A DNA stretch of 64,000 nt from Rugalucina vietnamica. Lineage: Eukaryota; Mollusca; Bivalvia; Lucinida; Lucinidae. The DNA lies in the NCBI GenBank assembly GCA_964017185.1, contig OZ024875.1, positions 28,529,456 through 28,593,455 of the forward strand, written 5' to 3'. Below the pieces are notes generated by a model that saw nothing but the letters and a program-made list of their open reading frames with translations, searched no databases and had not been told where the DNA came from. Within the stretch, counting starts at the first letter, position 1. The number at the start of each line of letters is the position of its first letter. A program made the translations under genes and the position numbers. Positions 1-10,200 of the stretch are shown here, in pieces.

Positions 1-9
1 ACTGCTGAT

Positions 10-99
<90 letters not shown>

Positions 100-594
100 A
101 TTATCATGATCATGATCGATCATCATCATCATCATCGTCATTATGATCTATCATCATCAATATTGATCATCATTATCATCATCATCATCGAACATCATCA
201 TCATCATCATCATCATCATCGATCATCATCATCATGATCGATCATCATCACGATCGATCATCATCATCATGATCGATCATCATGATCGATCATCATCATG
301 ATCGATCATCATCATGACCGATCATCATGATCGATTATCATCGATCATCATCATGATCGATCATCATAATCATCTTGATCGATCTTGATTTTCGATGATG
401 ATCAATCATGATCGATCATGATGATCGATCATGATGATTATGATCGATGATGATGATCGATGATGATGATGATGATGATGATCGATCATAATGATGATGA
501 TCGATCATGATGATGATGATCATGAAGATCGATCATGATGATCGATCATGATAATCGATGATGATCGATCATGATGATGATCGATCATGAAGAT

Positions 595-667
<73 letters not shown>

Positions 668-677
668 AATCAGCAGT
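1..677. repeat. Giant inverted repeat made of microsatellites
   Basis: An ATCT tetranucleotide run (about 11-100) passes into irregular ATC/CGATCAT blocks, then into GATGATCGATC blocks, and ends in a GATA run (about 595-667). The outermost unique bases also mirror each other: CTGCTGATT at 2-10 against AATCAGCAG at 668-676. The whole block is therefore one foldback with its centre near 350-400, not two independent microsatellites. Confidence 0.85.
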
Positions 678-751
678 CTGTCCGGTAGTCCCGGCATGTA
701 TACAATAACTCTCTAAACGGTGTCAATGTAATTCTTCTTCTCGCGAAATAG

Positions 752-1116
752 TCCACATCATATAATGTAGTTGTCACATCATATAATCAAGTTTGCGCAT
801 ATAATGAAGTTTGCGCATATAATGAACTTATCGAACCATATATTCAACTTGATGCATATAAAGACAATAGCCCATAATATAATGTAGTTGTCACATCATA
901 TAATGAGGTTGTATCAGCATATAATGTAAGTCTACCATAATATAAAGATGTTTACTCATCATATAATGTAAAGCTACCATAATATAAAGATGTTTACTCA
1001 TCATATAATGAAAATTTTCATAATATAAAGAACCTGGTCCAACATATAATGGACTTTTCTCATTATATAATGCATACTATACAACATATAATCCAGTGTG
1101 AGCAGGATATAAGGAC
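752..1116. repeat. Degenerate array of ATATAATG boxes
   Basis: CATATAATG, CATAATATAAAG or close variants recur about every 18-27 bases, some 15 or more times, with variable spacers such as GTAGTTGTCACATC and AAGATGTTTACTCATC. The spacers repeat only in part, so this is a loose array rather than a clean satellite. Confidence 0.7.
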
Positions 1117-1212
1117 GATGATAAATCAAATGCTTTTATTCCTTACCATCAGGCAGCTTTGGCGTTCCATACTCTTTACACAATTGTTGAACAAAAACTA
1201 ATGGCCATTAAC

Positions 1213-1500
1213 AAGGTATAAGTAGGCAATGATCAAGAAAAGGCGCAATCAGAAAGAAATTTCCACTCCAAAAACCAAGGCGGGAAAAAACCTAATTGAC
1301 AATTAGGTACTTATACGAGTACGTACTTGGAGAACACATGGTAAGCCGAGTGAGCAGCTAATTCCCCATAGGCGGCCACTAAGTTACCCGAACTTAACTC
1401 AAACTATGAAAACGTACACAAGGTTCAAACAGCACAAAAATCGACTACAAAACAAATCAAACTACAACAGAAGTATCGCACTGGAACTCGTTTACGCGTT
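1213..1500 (-). mobile_element. 3'-end fragment of a reverse-transcriptase retroelement
   Basis: On the minus strand this matches the 3' untranslated end of the elements at 51068-52195 and 59398-60439, including the shared end GATC-TTTGCCTACTTGTACC-like block and the GTGGCCACC / AGCTGCTCA blocks. No coding part remains. It is a 5'-truncated copy, which fits target-primed reverse transcription. Confidence 0.6.
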
Positions 1501-1589
1501 AATTGGCGTTTGTTGGCTTTATCTGGTCTTGCTCGATGTAGGAAACGTGTGAATCCTTGGACGACCACCTACCTCAGATGAGTGACGAC

Positions 1590-1690
1590 TACCCTATCAC
1601 ATGCAAATACCCGGACTCGAACCCGGGCTGAGGCGGTGGTAAACGAGTGCGTTACCCCAACGCTATCCAGATTATTTCCTATATTGCTAT
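1590..1690 (-). pseudogene. tRNA-like sequence
   Basis: On the minus strand a box-A-like TAGCGTTGGGGTAACGC is followed by a good T-arm, with CCCGG and CCGGG pairing around a GTTCGAGT loop. The anticodon arm and acceptor stem do not fold well. This is more likely a tRNA-derived repeat than a working tRNA. Confidence 0.35.
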
Positions 1691-2115
1691 GCTATACGGT
1701 CACACGGCCATTTTCAAATAAACTACTACGACAATCGTTTGAGAAAACTGCACGCTCGTATATTGTTTGGAAGAGCACTATAATTTCGTTCTTGTCGGAT
1801 TATAGACCTGTTGTAGATTCCAACACTCTACAACTGAAATACTATCGTAAGTCCGGGATCCAGGAAACTGTATACATGTATGTTTTAGCGATTCGAAACT
1901 GGTAAAGTATAGAAACTAAACAGTTAGTTATGACTTCAGAAATTCAAGCATAGCACCTCCATATATTATAATTATCATAATCATCATATCATAATAGTGA
2001 ATTGTCAAATAAAAACAATGTCAGAACAGTAGTATTCATATATATTTACGTGTTTATACTAGGAAAACACATTCATCAATTCCAATGAAAAGGCACTCAC
2101 TTGTGTGTACTTCTG
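1691..2115. other. No recognised feature
   Basis: AT-rich sequence between repeats. The longest open frames show no family features, and I see no structure beyond a short AT-rich run near 1960-1995. Confidence 0.5.
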
Positions 2116-2362
2116 CATCAGGATAACATGTCCGTGAAATGTATATCCTCTTTAACCCCACTTTTATATAGTAAAACTTAATTTCCTCAATTTTGCTCCA
2201 AAACATAGATTGTGAGGTATTCGTTAGAACCGCCTCGCCTCGCCGAGGCGGTTCTAACGTGTACACACAATCAATGTTTTGAGCAAATGTATTAAAAATG
2301 TCATTTTTTTTTTCCAACGAAATTTTCAATTTCTACGGCTGAAAAAAATCTCTGTTTATTGT
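2116..2362. mobile_element. MITE family A, copy 1 (GGCGGTTCTAACG hairpin)
   Basis: The centre is a palindrome, GTTAGAACCGCCTCG paired with CGAGGCGGTTCTAAC at about 2222-2258, flanked by inverted AAACATAGATTGTG and CAATGTTTTG blocks. The left terminus CATCAGGATAACATGTCC matches the other copies; the right terminus is decayed. Other copies lie at 4279-4558, 29348-29621, 41577-41824, 42400-42612 and 56199-56481. Confidence 0.8.
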
Positions 2363-2532
2363 AATGGTAGCTTTGATATTTCCTTGTCAGAGTAAAACAA
2401 TGAAGCACTTACAGACGTTTATAATATTAACAGCAGGGAGCCAGGTTCATGCAAAAAAGCAAAGGAAAAGAAATATGTTAAATGTCATATTGCATTACAG
2501 GAACCAAACATGGTTTTCTATGCATTAATATC

Positions 2533-2607
2533 TGCTGGGTCCCTAGGGAGGCATTAAAACCCGGGCTTGAACGGCGAAGGTTGTTACACTACCGAGGAGC
2601 CCAACAG
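2533..2607 (-). pseudogene. tRNA-like sequence
   Basis: On the minus strand TGTTGGG can pair with CCCAGCA as a 7-bp acceptor-like stem, enclosing a D-arm-like TCCTCGGTAGTGTAA and a T-loop-like GGTTTTAATGCC. The anticodon arm is unclear. It is probably a tRNA-derived relic. Confidence 0.3.
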
Positions 2608-2689
2608 ATGTAAATGCATCAGAAAGATCATGTTTGATCGTTATTATTGCATTATGCAACTTTTCCATGCAAAACTTTGGAGAAATTGT

Positions 2690-3054
2690 CTAGATTTTGC
2701 AAAAGAAAAATGTATGCGCCTAAAATGGCACGGAAAATGACGGTAGCTAACGACGTTTTCAAAATGCTGCTTTAGGGGCAAACTTCAACGTCATCATGAC
2801 GTTATAATATAACGTTAAATCAATTGCACGTTACGCGATGGCGTCAATTTTTGCGAGAGGCCTTGTAACAAGCATAAATATGACTTGTTTTCCAATCCTG
2901 ACACTTTATTTGTTATGTAATGTAAATTGATATGTTATTTTTGATTCAAAAATAAATACTGTTTAAACCAACAAGCATAAATAAGAGCAGTGTATTAACA
3001 GCATGCGCTCAAGTGAATCACCTCATTAATACACGGCCTTCCCTTCGTTAATAC
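2690..3054. other. Repeat-like region with AACGTCA/TGACGTT palindromes
   Basis: AACGTCATCATGACGTTATAA and TAACGTTAAAT form short inverted motifs. The ACGTCA-rich style resembles 3480-3660, which suggests both belong to one degraded element family. No coding content is seen. Confidence 0.35.
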
Positions 3055-3066
3055 ACGGCTGTTAAC

Positions 3067-3289
3067 GCGGCCCCCGTGGCCGAGCGGCTAAGAGTGCTGT
3101 TTCTTAATCACTCGATCATCTCACCGCTGTGTCTGCGTGGGTTCGTGCCTCTGGCCACATGTGAGACAAGCCAAGTTCTGCTTGTGGGTGTGCCAGGTGG
3201 TGTCCTCCAGTTTTCGCCCACCTACTGATTGGCTTGTCTCATATGAGCTGAAATAATCTTGAAAGGGACGTAAAACTGAATTAAAAAAA
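3067..3289 (+). mobile_element. Full-length tRNA-derived SINE with 12-bp target duplication
   Basis: The head GGCCCCCGTGGCCGAGCGG is tRNA-like (box A TGGCCGAGCGG; box B GGGTTCGTGCC, slightly degraded), resembling a tRNA with a long variable arm. The body contains GACAAGCCAAGTTCTGCTTG and GGGCG-AAAAC-type blocks and the tail is A-rich. ACGGCTGTTAAC lies on both sides (3055-3066 and 3290-3301), a clean 12-bp target-site duplication. Other copies: 17497-17623, 30044-30213 (minus), 53478-53734 (minus) and 58712-58957 (minus). Confidence 0.9.
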
Positions 3290-3463
3290 ACGGCTGTTAA
3301 CATCGTGTTACACTGGTTTTATGCGATAATAAATAGAAAACAAAAGAAAAATTAAACATTTAGTGATAATAAACTGCAACTGAAAAATGTGAAAACTTTT
3401 AACTTTTTCATAATTTGAAACAATAATTCTAACACACCCTGCCTATATAATAAGCCAATGATA

Positions 3464-3891
3464 AAGTGCAGTGATATATTGAGTGATATATCACTGGGCG
3501 GATTAGCGTGACGTTTCTTTGCGCCGTTTTGACGCCATTTTGATTAAATCATGACGTCAGCTATCCCAAAAGTCACGTTACCTTGACGTTAGAGGGTGTA
3601 ACGTCATTTCAACGCGTTCAAAACGTAACAAACATATGTAAACATTTGCGGTGCAGTCAAAAGTTTGGCGGGATTACTTCAGTGCAATGGTGGAAAAGTA
3701 AATGAAACTGAAGGTTTAAAATGATTTCATTCCGTTTATTGTGTGTTAGAATCGAAGTGCGTGAATTGTTGAGTAATATATCACTGTTTGTCGGTCAGTT
3801 GTACGCAGATAAATCACTCGCGCTGCGCGCTCGTGATTTGCTCTGCTTTACAACTGACCTCCAAACAGTGATATATTACTCAACAATTCAC
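3464..3891. mobile_element. Hairpin element with 131-bp terminal foldback
   Basis: 3761-3891 is an inverted repeat: GTGAATTGTTGAGTAATATA at the left is mirrored at the right by TATATTACTCAACAATTCAC. The loop holds the CpG-rich TCGCGCTGCGCGCTCG. A related CAGTGATATATTGAGTGATA block starts at 3464. The intervening sequence is rich in TGACGT/ACGTCA. Non-coding and MITE-like. Confidence 0.6.
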
Positions 3892-4278
3892 TGCTAGAGC
3901 TGATCTATTTCGTAAATAAAAATTCTGAAACATTCTGAAACATGGACAAAGTCACAAAACTAATAAATGCATCGGTAAAAATGTATGATGATTATAATAA
4001 CCGACATAAAGCAAAGACAAATGCAGAAAAATAGGTCTTACTTTTTATTGCTTCCCCCAAGTACTTGTTTCAGTTACCTCAAAACTTAATAAAAATAATG
4101 GTTTAGATATTTATTTTCCATACTCTTCTACTGAGAAATCAGCTGCCGGTGATTTTCATAATTAATTATGACAATTAACTGAATTAAGTAGTTGCTGCCT
4201 AAGAGTAATTATTAGAGGTCTTAATTCTCAAGCGTAAACAACTCGAATATAACCCTCGCTTCGGCTCTCACATGCAAC
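3892..4278. other. No recognised feature
   Basis: AT-rich intergenic sequence. I see no repeat or gene signal I can support. Confidence 0.5.
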
Positions 4279-4558
4279 CATCACGAAAACATGTCCGTGT
4301 ACTGTATACCCCCCTCATACCCCACTTTTATATAGTAAAACTGGGGTATGCAGGGGTATACCTATTTGTCTTATTTTTGCTCCAAAACATAGATTGTGGG
4401 TACTCGTTAGAACCGCCTCGCCGAGGCGGTTCTGACGTGTACCCACAATCTATGTTTTGAGCAAAAATAAGAAAAATATCAAAGTTTTTCAGCTGAAAAT
4501 TTTCAATTTGTAAAGCTCAAAAAATTTCTGTATGTTGCATGGACATGTTTTCGTAATG
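4279..4558. mobile_element. MITE family A, copy 2 (intact termini)
   Basis: The terminal inverted repeats are CATCACGAAAACATGTCC (4279-4296) and GGACATGTTTTCGTAATG (4541-4558). Subterminal blocks ACCCCACTTTTATATAG and AAACTGGGGTATGCAGGGG pair in part. The central palindrome around GAACCGCCTCGCCGAGGCGG lies near 4408-4430. About 280 bp and non-coding. The small open frame across it recurs in other copies only because the DNA hairpin is conserved. Confidence 0.85.
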
Positions 4559-5650
4559 AAACGATTGTCATTTGCGTCGCAGCATCAGTCAAACTACTTT
4601 GAACATTGGCAAGGCAAAATATGATACAAACACACATACAACAAATGTTTGGATTTCTTAAAACTATAATATGCACATCTTATCAAATGATCAAACATAA
4701 ATTAAATGAATTATATAACGGCGCAAAAATCACGTCACGTGACTTCAATTTATGTCTCCACGAGACGACGTTTCTATGCAACAGTCCCGACGATCTACAT
4801 CTCTTCATAAGGCATACAACCTCAACTGAGAATTACGTGTCGGGATCTCAGCGAATTGCGTTGACATATGATTTCATAGTTTAATTGGTTAAATCAAAAC
4901 CATGTAACGTCGACTTTAAATACATACGTGGCTTGTCCCAAAAGTCCCGTTACACATACATTTTATTCTGAACGCATAGCTGGAACCAACAACAGTTTCT
5001 TATGCAGAATAATTGGTCATATTGGAACTTATTTTACTGTACAAAATGATACTCACTTCAATGACCTCACTGCTACAGTTACCTTGGTTACCGTAAGTAG
5101 GCATGACCGGAGCAAGTCAAATTATGCAAAACATTTTCGTAATTACTATTTTTCGCAATCTGCTGAATCAACATAGGTATAATGTGACCATTTAAAAATA
5201 TACCAGCCTAACTACTATTCTATGAGCATCATGTAGTGATAATGTTATGAAATTTGAGAACGATTTGATACTTTGGGTGACAAATGAAATAGCTTACCTA
5301 TAAAAAATCAACGACAAAATTACGACGTCGGCAAAAACATGCGGAGCAAAAATACAGGGTCGTTATATTTAAACATCTAAAATATGTTCTTTAATGGAAG
5401 TCAAGCAATTGTTTAGGTTGATATAAGTTGGTGACTTCAATACTATAACACAACACCTATTTTTAAAACGATATATCAGCTAACAGTAATATTACTCGGC
5501 CAAATGAAACATGGGCAGTTGTTAACATGGATAGTGTTATGTCCCATTGCACCACTCATTCATTCGAGATTATCTATGATGCGTAGCTTCTATAAATAGC
5601 ACAGCTATTCGATACAATGTATCATATAAGTACAATCTCTAACATACTAC
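4559..5650. other. No recognised feature
   Basis: About 1.1 kb of AT-rich DNA. Two open frames of 82-92 residues (4606-4884, 4928-5176) have no domain, signal peptide or splice context that would support a gene. Confidence 0.45.
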
Positions 5651-5659
5651 GTCAGGGAG

Positions 5660-6666
5660 CACAGGCGCTCGACGACTGGACTCATTTTTTTTTTTTTTTT
5701 TGCATTTTCACCCGTTTGGAGACCCTAACGATATGTTCATGCAATTACTTTACCTTTAAAACCTTTTCTATCAATCCTCAATCAACCCTCGTCTATGGGC
5801 TACTATATAGACAAGGTCGGAAACGCGGTGTCCTAGTTTAATTTGGGTCACGGGATTCCCCGCATCTCAAACGCGTACTTCACCCGTTACCGTTATTTCA
5901 ATGCCGAGTGTCTACTCATGAGCGACTTTGTAAAAGATCTCACCCATTGCCTTCGTCAAAACTAAGCATAGTCGCCCGTAAACTTATATTTTATACCACC
6001 ACCTGTTTACTTGGATGGGATCCCGAATGTTTTTGTATGGTGACCTTTCGTTTCTAGAAATCAGTGGAAGGTCATTGTAAATATCGTATGAAAGAATCAA
6101 TCCTACTGGATAATTGAATTGCATTGTTGCCATGACACTAGATCACAAAGTGTTTTGACTGGATATTAAATCAAGAAACCTATGAAAACCAACGTAACAC
6201 ATATCACGCACTGGCGTAACACGTCGTGTGACCAGTGTATTTATAGTAATGTCACGGCTAGATAGCTGATTTCATTCGGGATGTCCTCCAATTCTGTAGA
6301 ATGCAGTAATTGTTAGTTTTTACGGGCGGTGGTGCTTATTTTGAATGAAGGCAATGGGCGAGACCTTTTACAAAGACACCCGTGTGTTGACAGCCAGCAT
6401 TGAAATAACGGTAAAAGGTGAAGTACGCGTTTGAGATGCGGGGAATCCCATGACCCCAATAAAACTAGGACACCGCGTTTCCGACCTTGTCTATATAGTA
6501 GCCCATAGACGAGGGTTGATTGAGGATTGATAGAAAAGGTTTTAAAGGTAAAATAATTGCATGAACATATCGTTAGGGTCTCCAAACGGGTGAAAATGCA
6601 AAAAAAAAAAAAAAAAAAAAAAAAAGAAAAAAAAAAGAAAAAAGAGTCCAGTCGTCGAGCGCCTGT
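5660..6666. mobile_element. Long-TIR foldback transposon, Mutator-like target duplication
   Basis: Inverted arms of roughly 310-330 bp run from 5661 to about 5990 and from about 6313 to 6666. The outer ends are ACAGGCGCTCGACGACTGGA and its complement. Each arm carries a homopolymer tract just inside its end, T at 5684-5701 and A-rich at 6601-6643. GTCAGGGAG flanks the element on both sides (5651-5659 and 6667-6675), a 9-bp duplication. Nine-base duplications with long terminal inverted repeats are typical of Mutator-like elements. The roughly 320-bp centre has no transposase, so it is non-autonomous. Confidence 0.8.
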
Positions 6667-6675
6667 GTCAGGGAG

Positions 6676-6752
6676 TCGACTCTTTGGCTCAGTGGTTAGA
6701 GCATTGGATTTCTACCCCGGCGGTCCGGGTTCGAATCCCACCAGGGACGTGG
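6676..6752 (+). pseudogene. tRNA-Glu-like relic
   Basis: A good D-arm (TTTGGCTCAGTGGTTAGAGC) is followed by GGATTTCTACCCCGGCGGTC and a box B, GGGTTCGAATCCC. The order resembles tRNA-Glu, with TTC in the anticodon position. The acceptor halves do not pair and the T-stem is broken, so function is unlikely. It starts directly after the foldback's right-hand target duplication. Confidence 0.4.
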
Positions 6753-7258
6753 GATTTTTTCAAGCTATGCATCCCTTCTTAGTTACGAATTTTCATATTC
6801 GTAAGAATAGCACTTCATTAATTATTCTTATTTTGCATGGCTGATCTTTATAGCATTATTTTCACGAATTGCTTATAAACATTTTACTCAGATTTCCAAA
6901 TATATGCAACAGTATCGTTTAGCTAAATATAAATCTAATTTTGAAATAGATTTTTTGTTTGTAGTGTATTTATCCAAACGGCAAAATATTAAGAAAAAAT
7001 CAGAATCGACGGTAACGTCATTAGACCTGCTCCGGTGCAGTAGGGGAACAAAGGTTCAAACCTCCACTGCATTTTAACAAATGCACGCAGCAATACGAAA
7101 ATTTGCACCCAAAGCCCTTAGATATAGTACTTAGTGATTATAAGTGTTGTAAGCTATGATGTGCTTTTATTGTGGCAAAACAGTGAGTGTAATGGAACTT
7201 TTGGGACAACCCTCGTAATTTAGTGTATATTACTGTAACAAGAATTGAAATTAATGTA
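6753..7258. other. 3' flank of GPCR gene 1, no clear feature
   Basis: AT-rich. A short hairpin GCAGTAGGGG / CCTCCACTGC with a box-B-like GGTTCAAACCT occurs near 7037-7072 and may be another degraded tRNA-like element. Confidence 0.35.
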
Positions 7259-10200
7259 TCACATTGCTGTACCAGACGTATTTTTCTTTCGCCTATTCAC
7301 GGTAATGGATTGTGGATGTCCAAGTCCACAGATCTCGAACTTTTTGTACAAGTCGAAAACTTTCTTGTTACAAATAAATGCAATGAATATAAACACACCT
7401 TGAAGTGCATTTGCAAATGTAGCAATAAACGAAAATGCTGTTAGTGGCAACACTGAGTCAATGAACATCAAAGGCCAAGCTACCCCAGTCACGGTTAATA
7501 ATTTAACATATATTTTGAAATCGTTTCTTTCCAAATTGCTCTGAACATGTGGTGAGTAGCGAATTCGCCTGTAAGCAAGAATTGAAAAGATGAAATTAGC
7601 GATAATGATAGCTATTGCAGGCGAAAATAGTACTGCAACGACAGGAATCAGCTCGGAAAGAAAACAAACTGCCCCACCGTAGCCGAGATGATGTGACCCA
7701 TCAAGCGACACCTTAACAACAATATAGGTAAGAATGATAAATACTGGCATAACATACACATAAAGGCAATATTTCACAGTGACCCACTTGCTCTGATTTT
7801 GTGACGTATACATGGCGGATGTAAACACTTTGAACATGTGAAATGAACAAATATTCATAGCACAGAACGTGCAAAGCCAAAAGTAATGTGTGATGACACC
7901 AAGAATAATGCATCTGCCTTCATGTTCTGTAAGCCAGATTCCGAATTGTGTGAATATTTGAGCCCCAAAGAGGGTTAAAGCCAAATTCATGTTATTAATT
8001 CCAGGAAGGGTTCTGATACATTTGAAAAGACAATATGTCACGAACGTGATCGCAAGGCAAAGAAGTGATAGGCACGTGCACACCAAACTAAAAATAGCGT
8101 GTACAATCGATAATTTCGTCACGGAATGTTGCACAATTTGTGCAGCCTTAACTATCGTGTATCTTAAGATAAGTGCATCGCTTTTACATACAACTAGACT
8201 TGAATCATCCGTATCAAAGTAAAAAGGAATTCTCTTTGTACATATTTCTTTTAGGATTATGTCTTCACCGGGAAGTTTCCGCAAAATACACGTTAGCAAT
8301 TTATTGACGTTCAGCTGCTGCATTCTGTCTGAAGTTTTATTTTCACTATCAAACTCTGAAATTGTGCATACTTTGCTATTTCGTACCATACCCGATTGTA
8401 CGCACAAGGATGGTATATTATGTGGATGGCTTATAAGACTGACATATCCAGTTTCGACAAGAACGGCGAAGGTCGCATTATTGCGCAAGTTCATGAGGTC
8501 ATTTTCAAGTCGAGATCTATTCAGTGTATAGTCCACAACAATGTCAGCTTCAAGTAAAATGATTGGATAACCATTTTCAATTGTATTCGTTATCTCTTGG
8601 ATGGTGAAATTTTCACCTGTTAGCGTGTCAACACACGGGCTATATCCACTGACGGTAACTGCTGAAAAGTGTACGGCATCGGAAATATTATGCTTTATAA
8701 GTCCAGGTATTTGTTGCCGTACAGATTCCAATAAGGTAAGCGTGGCTATGTTCTTTTCAATCAATGACTCAACAATGTCCAGCTCGAGCTTCAAGTCGAA
8801 TTGTAGATCCACAGTGTTTTCAAGTACAGGACGGCACGTTTCATCCACGATTGTTTTGCCTGCAGCACAAAAGTCAACAGCTTCACGTGATTTGTCCTCG
8901 GAATCCGAATACTCACTTGGAGGAGAAATAGATATAGAAAATGCGGACCTATACGCGGATTCTTGAACAATGCACGCGAAACCTTCAACTCCACATGAGA
9001 GCCCTCCTTTTCCAGCCAATAAGATGTAAAACCATATCGCCTTCACGTTACATTCGGCACAAAATATATTTTTGTAGCCTAGGTGATACCAAACAGGATG
9101 AAAAGGAGTAGTTTCACATAGAATTTCCATCATGCTTGTATTGCCTTTGTAATCCCAATGTCCAGTTTCATTGCACCTGGTAATTACATCGCTACCCTCA
9201 CTGATATTCCACTGCACATTACACATGAAACAAAACACATTTTTATACAATTTGTGATTGACCTTGAAGTACTCAAACATTGCATTCATAAGGTCTGCAC
9301 TTTCACAAAGGTATCTGATATGGGCAGGGTAGTTCGAATTCATGTCATTTGTTGGACACTTGTGGACACATTCTGGATCGTTTCTGCACTCGTTGAAAGG
9401 CATCTCGATCTTTATCTTACAATTTTCTTTACTGATGATTTCATTTATGCCGGCAAAAGAAGCGGCTGAGTCCGCTTCGATTATTGTACCACATTCTGCG
9501 GTGAACGTGTACGCATTTAGTGTACCTAATTCGCCATTGCAACGTGCACAGTAAATGTTTCTGTAATCAAGTTTTGTATGAATCGATGTTACTGGAATAT
9601 ATTCCAAAATGTCTCCATGGTTAAGCTGTTCACATTTGTCTTGGAATGTTTTAGATATATTCTGCTTCAAGACATTGCCTGCATTGCATGAAGCTATTAC
9701 TGTTAAGTGGTTATACACTGTGCTTGTTGTATATGTAGTATATTGTCGTTGTTCGAAAGTTCTTGTTAGGTTGTATATTGAGTTTAAATTGGCAACAGGG
9801 AGAGACAAATTCAAAGCAATCGATGTTCCCGGATTGACACCTAAAGATACCATACTGCAACAGCTGGAACCTTCCACGCATGGAAAATTACATACCATGT
9901 TTCCAAAATATGAATCAGGTTGTTTGAAGGGTCGTAAACACATGTCTTCCAGGCCACAGAATTTACCTAATTCATTTATAGCATCGCTTAAATAAGCAAA
10001 GTTTTCAACATCAGCATTAACTTTACTTATTTCGTTATCTGTTTCAGTCGATTCAAATCGAAGCTCTTTAAACTCTGTGTATGCACGCTTCACTCCATTT
10101 AAGGGATTAAAGTCGTAGAAACTATAAATATTAACGTAAATACCAACGTCTTCAAATTGTCTTTCGACATGGGCATAATTGATTGATTTGGAATGGACTC

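Noticed and set aside
4272..4460. Small open frames sharing a LEPPRRG-like peptide in several places (2054-2329, 4272-4460, 29342-29527)
   Set aside because: The shared peptide is just the translated central hairpin of MITE family A. The frames have no common start, stop or domain.
6680..6750. Functional tRNA-Glu gene
   Set aside because: Box A and box B are good, but the acceptor halves do not pair and the T-stem is broken.
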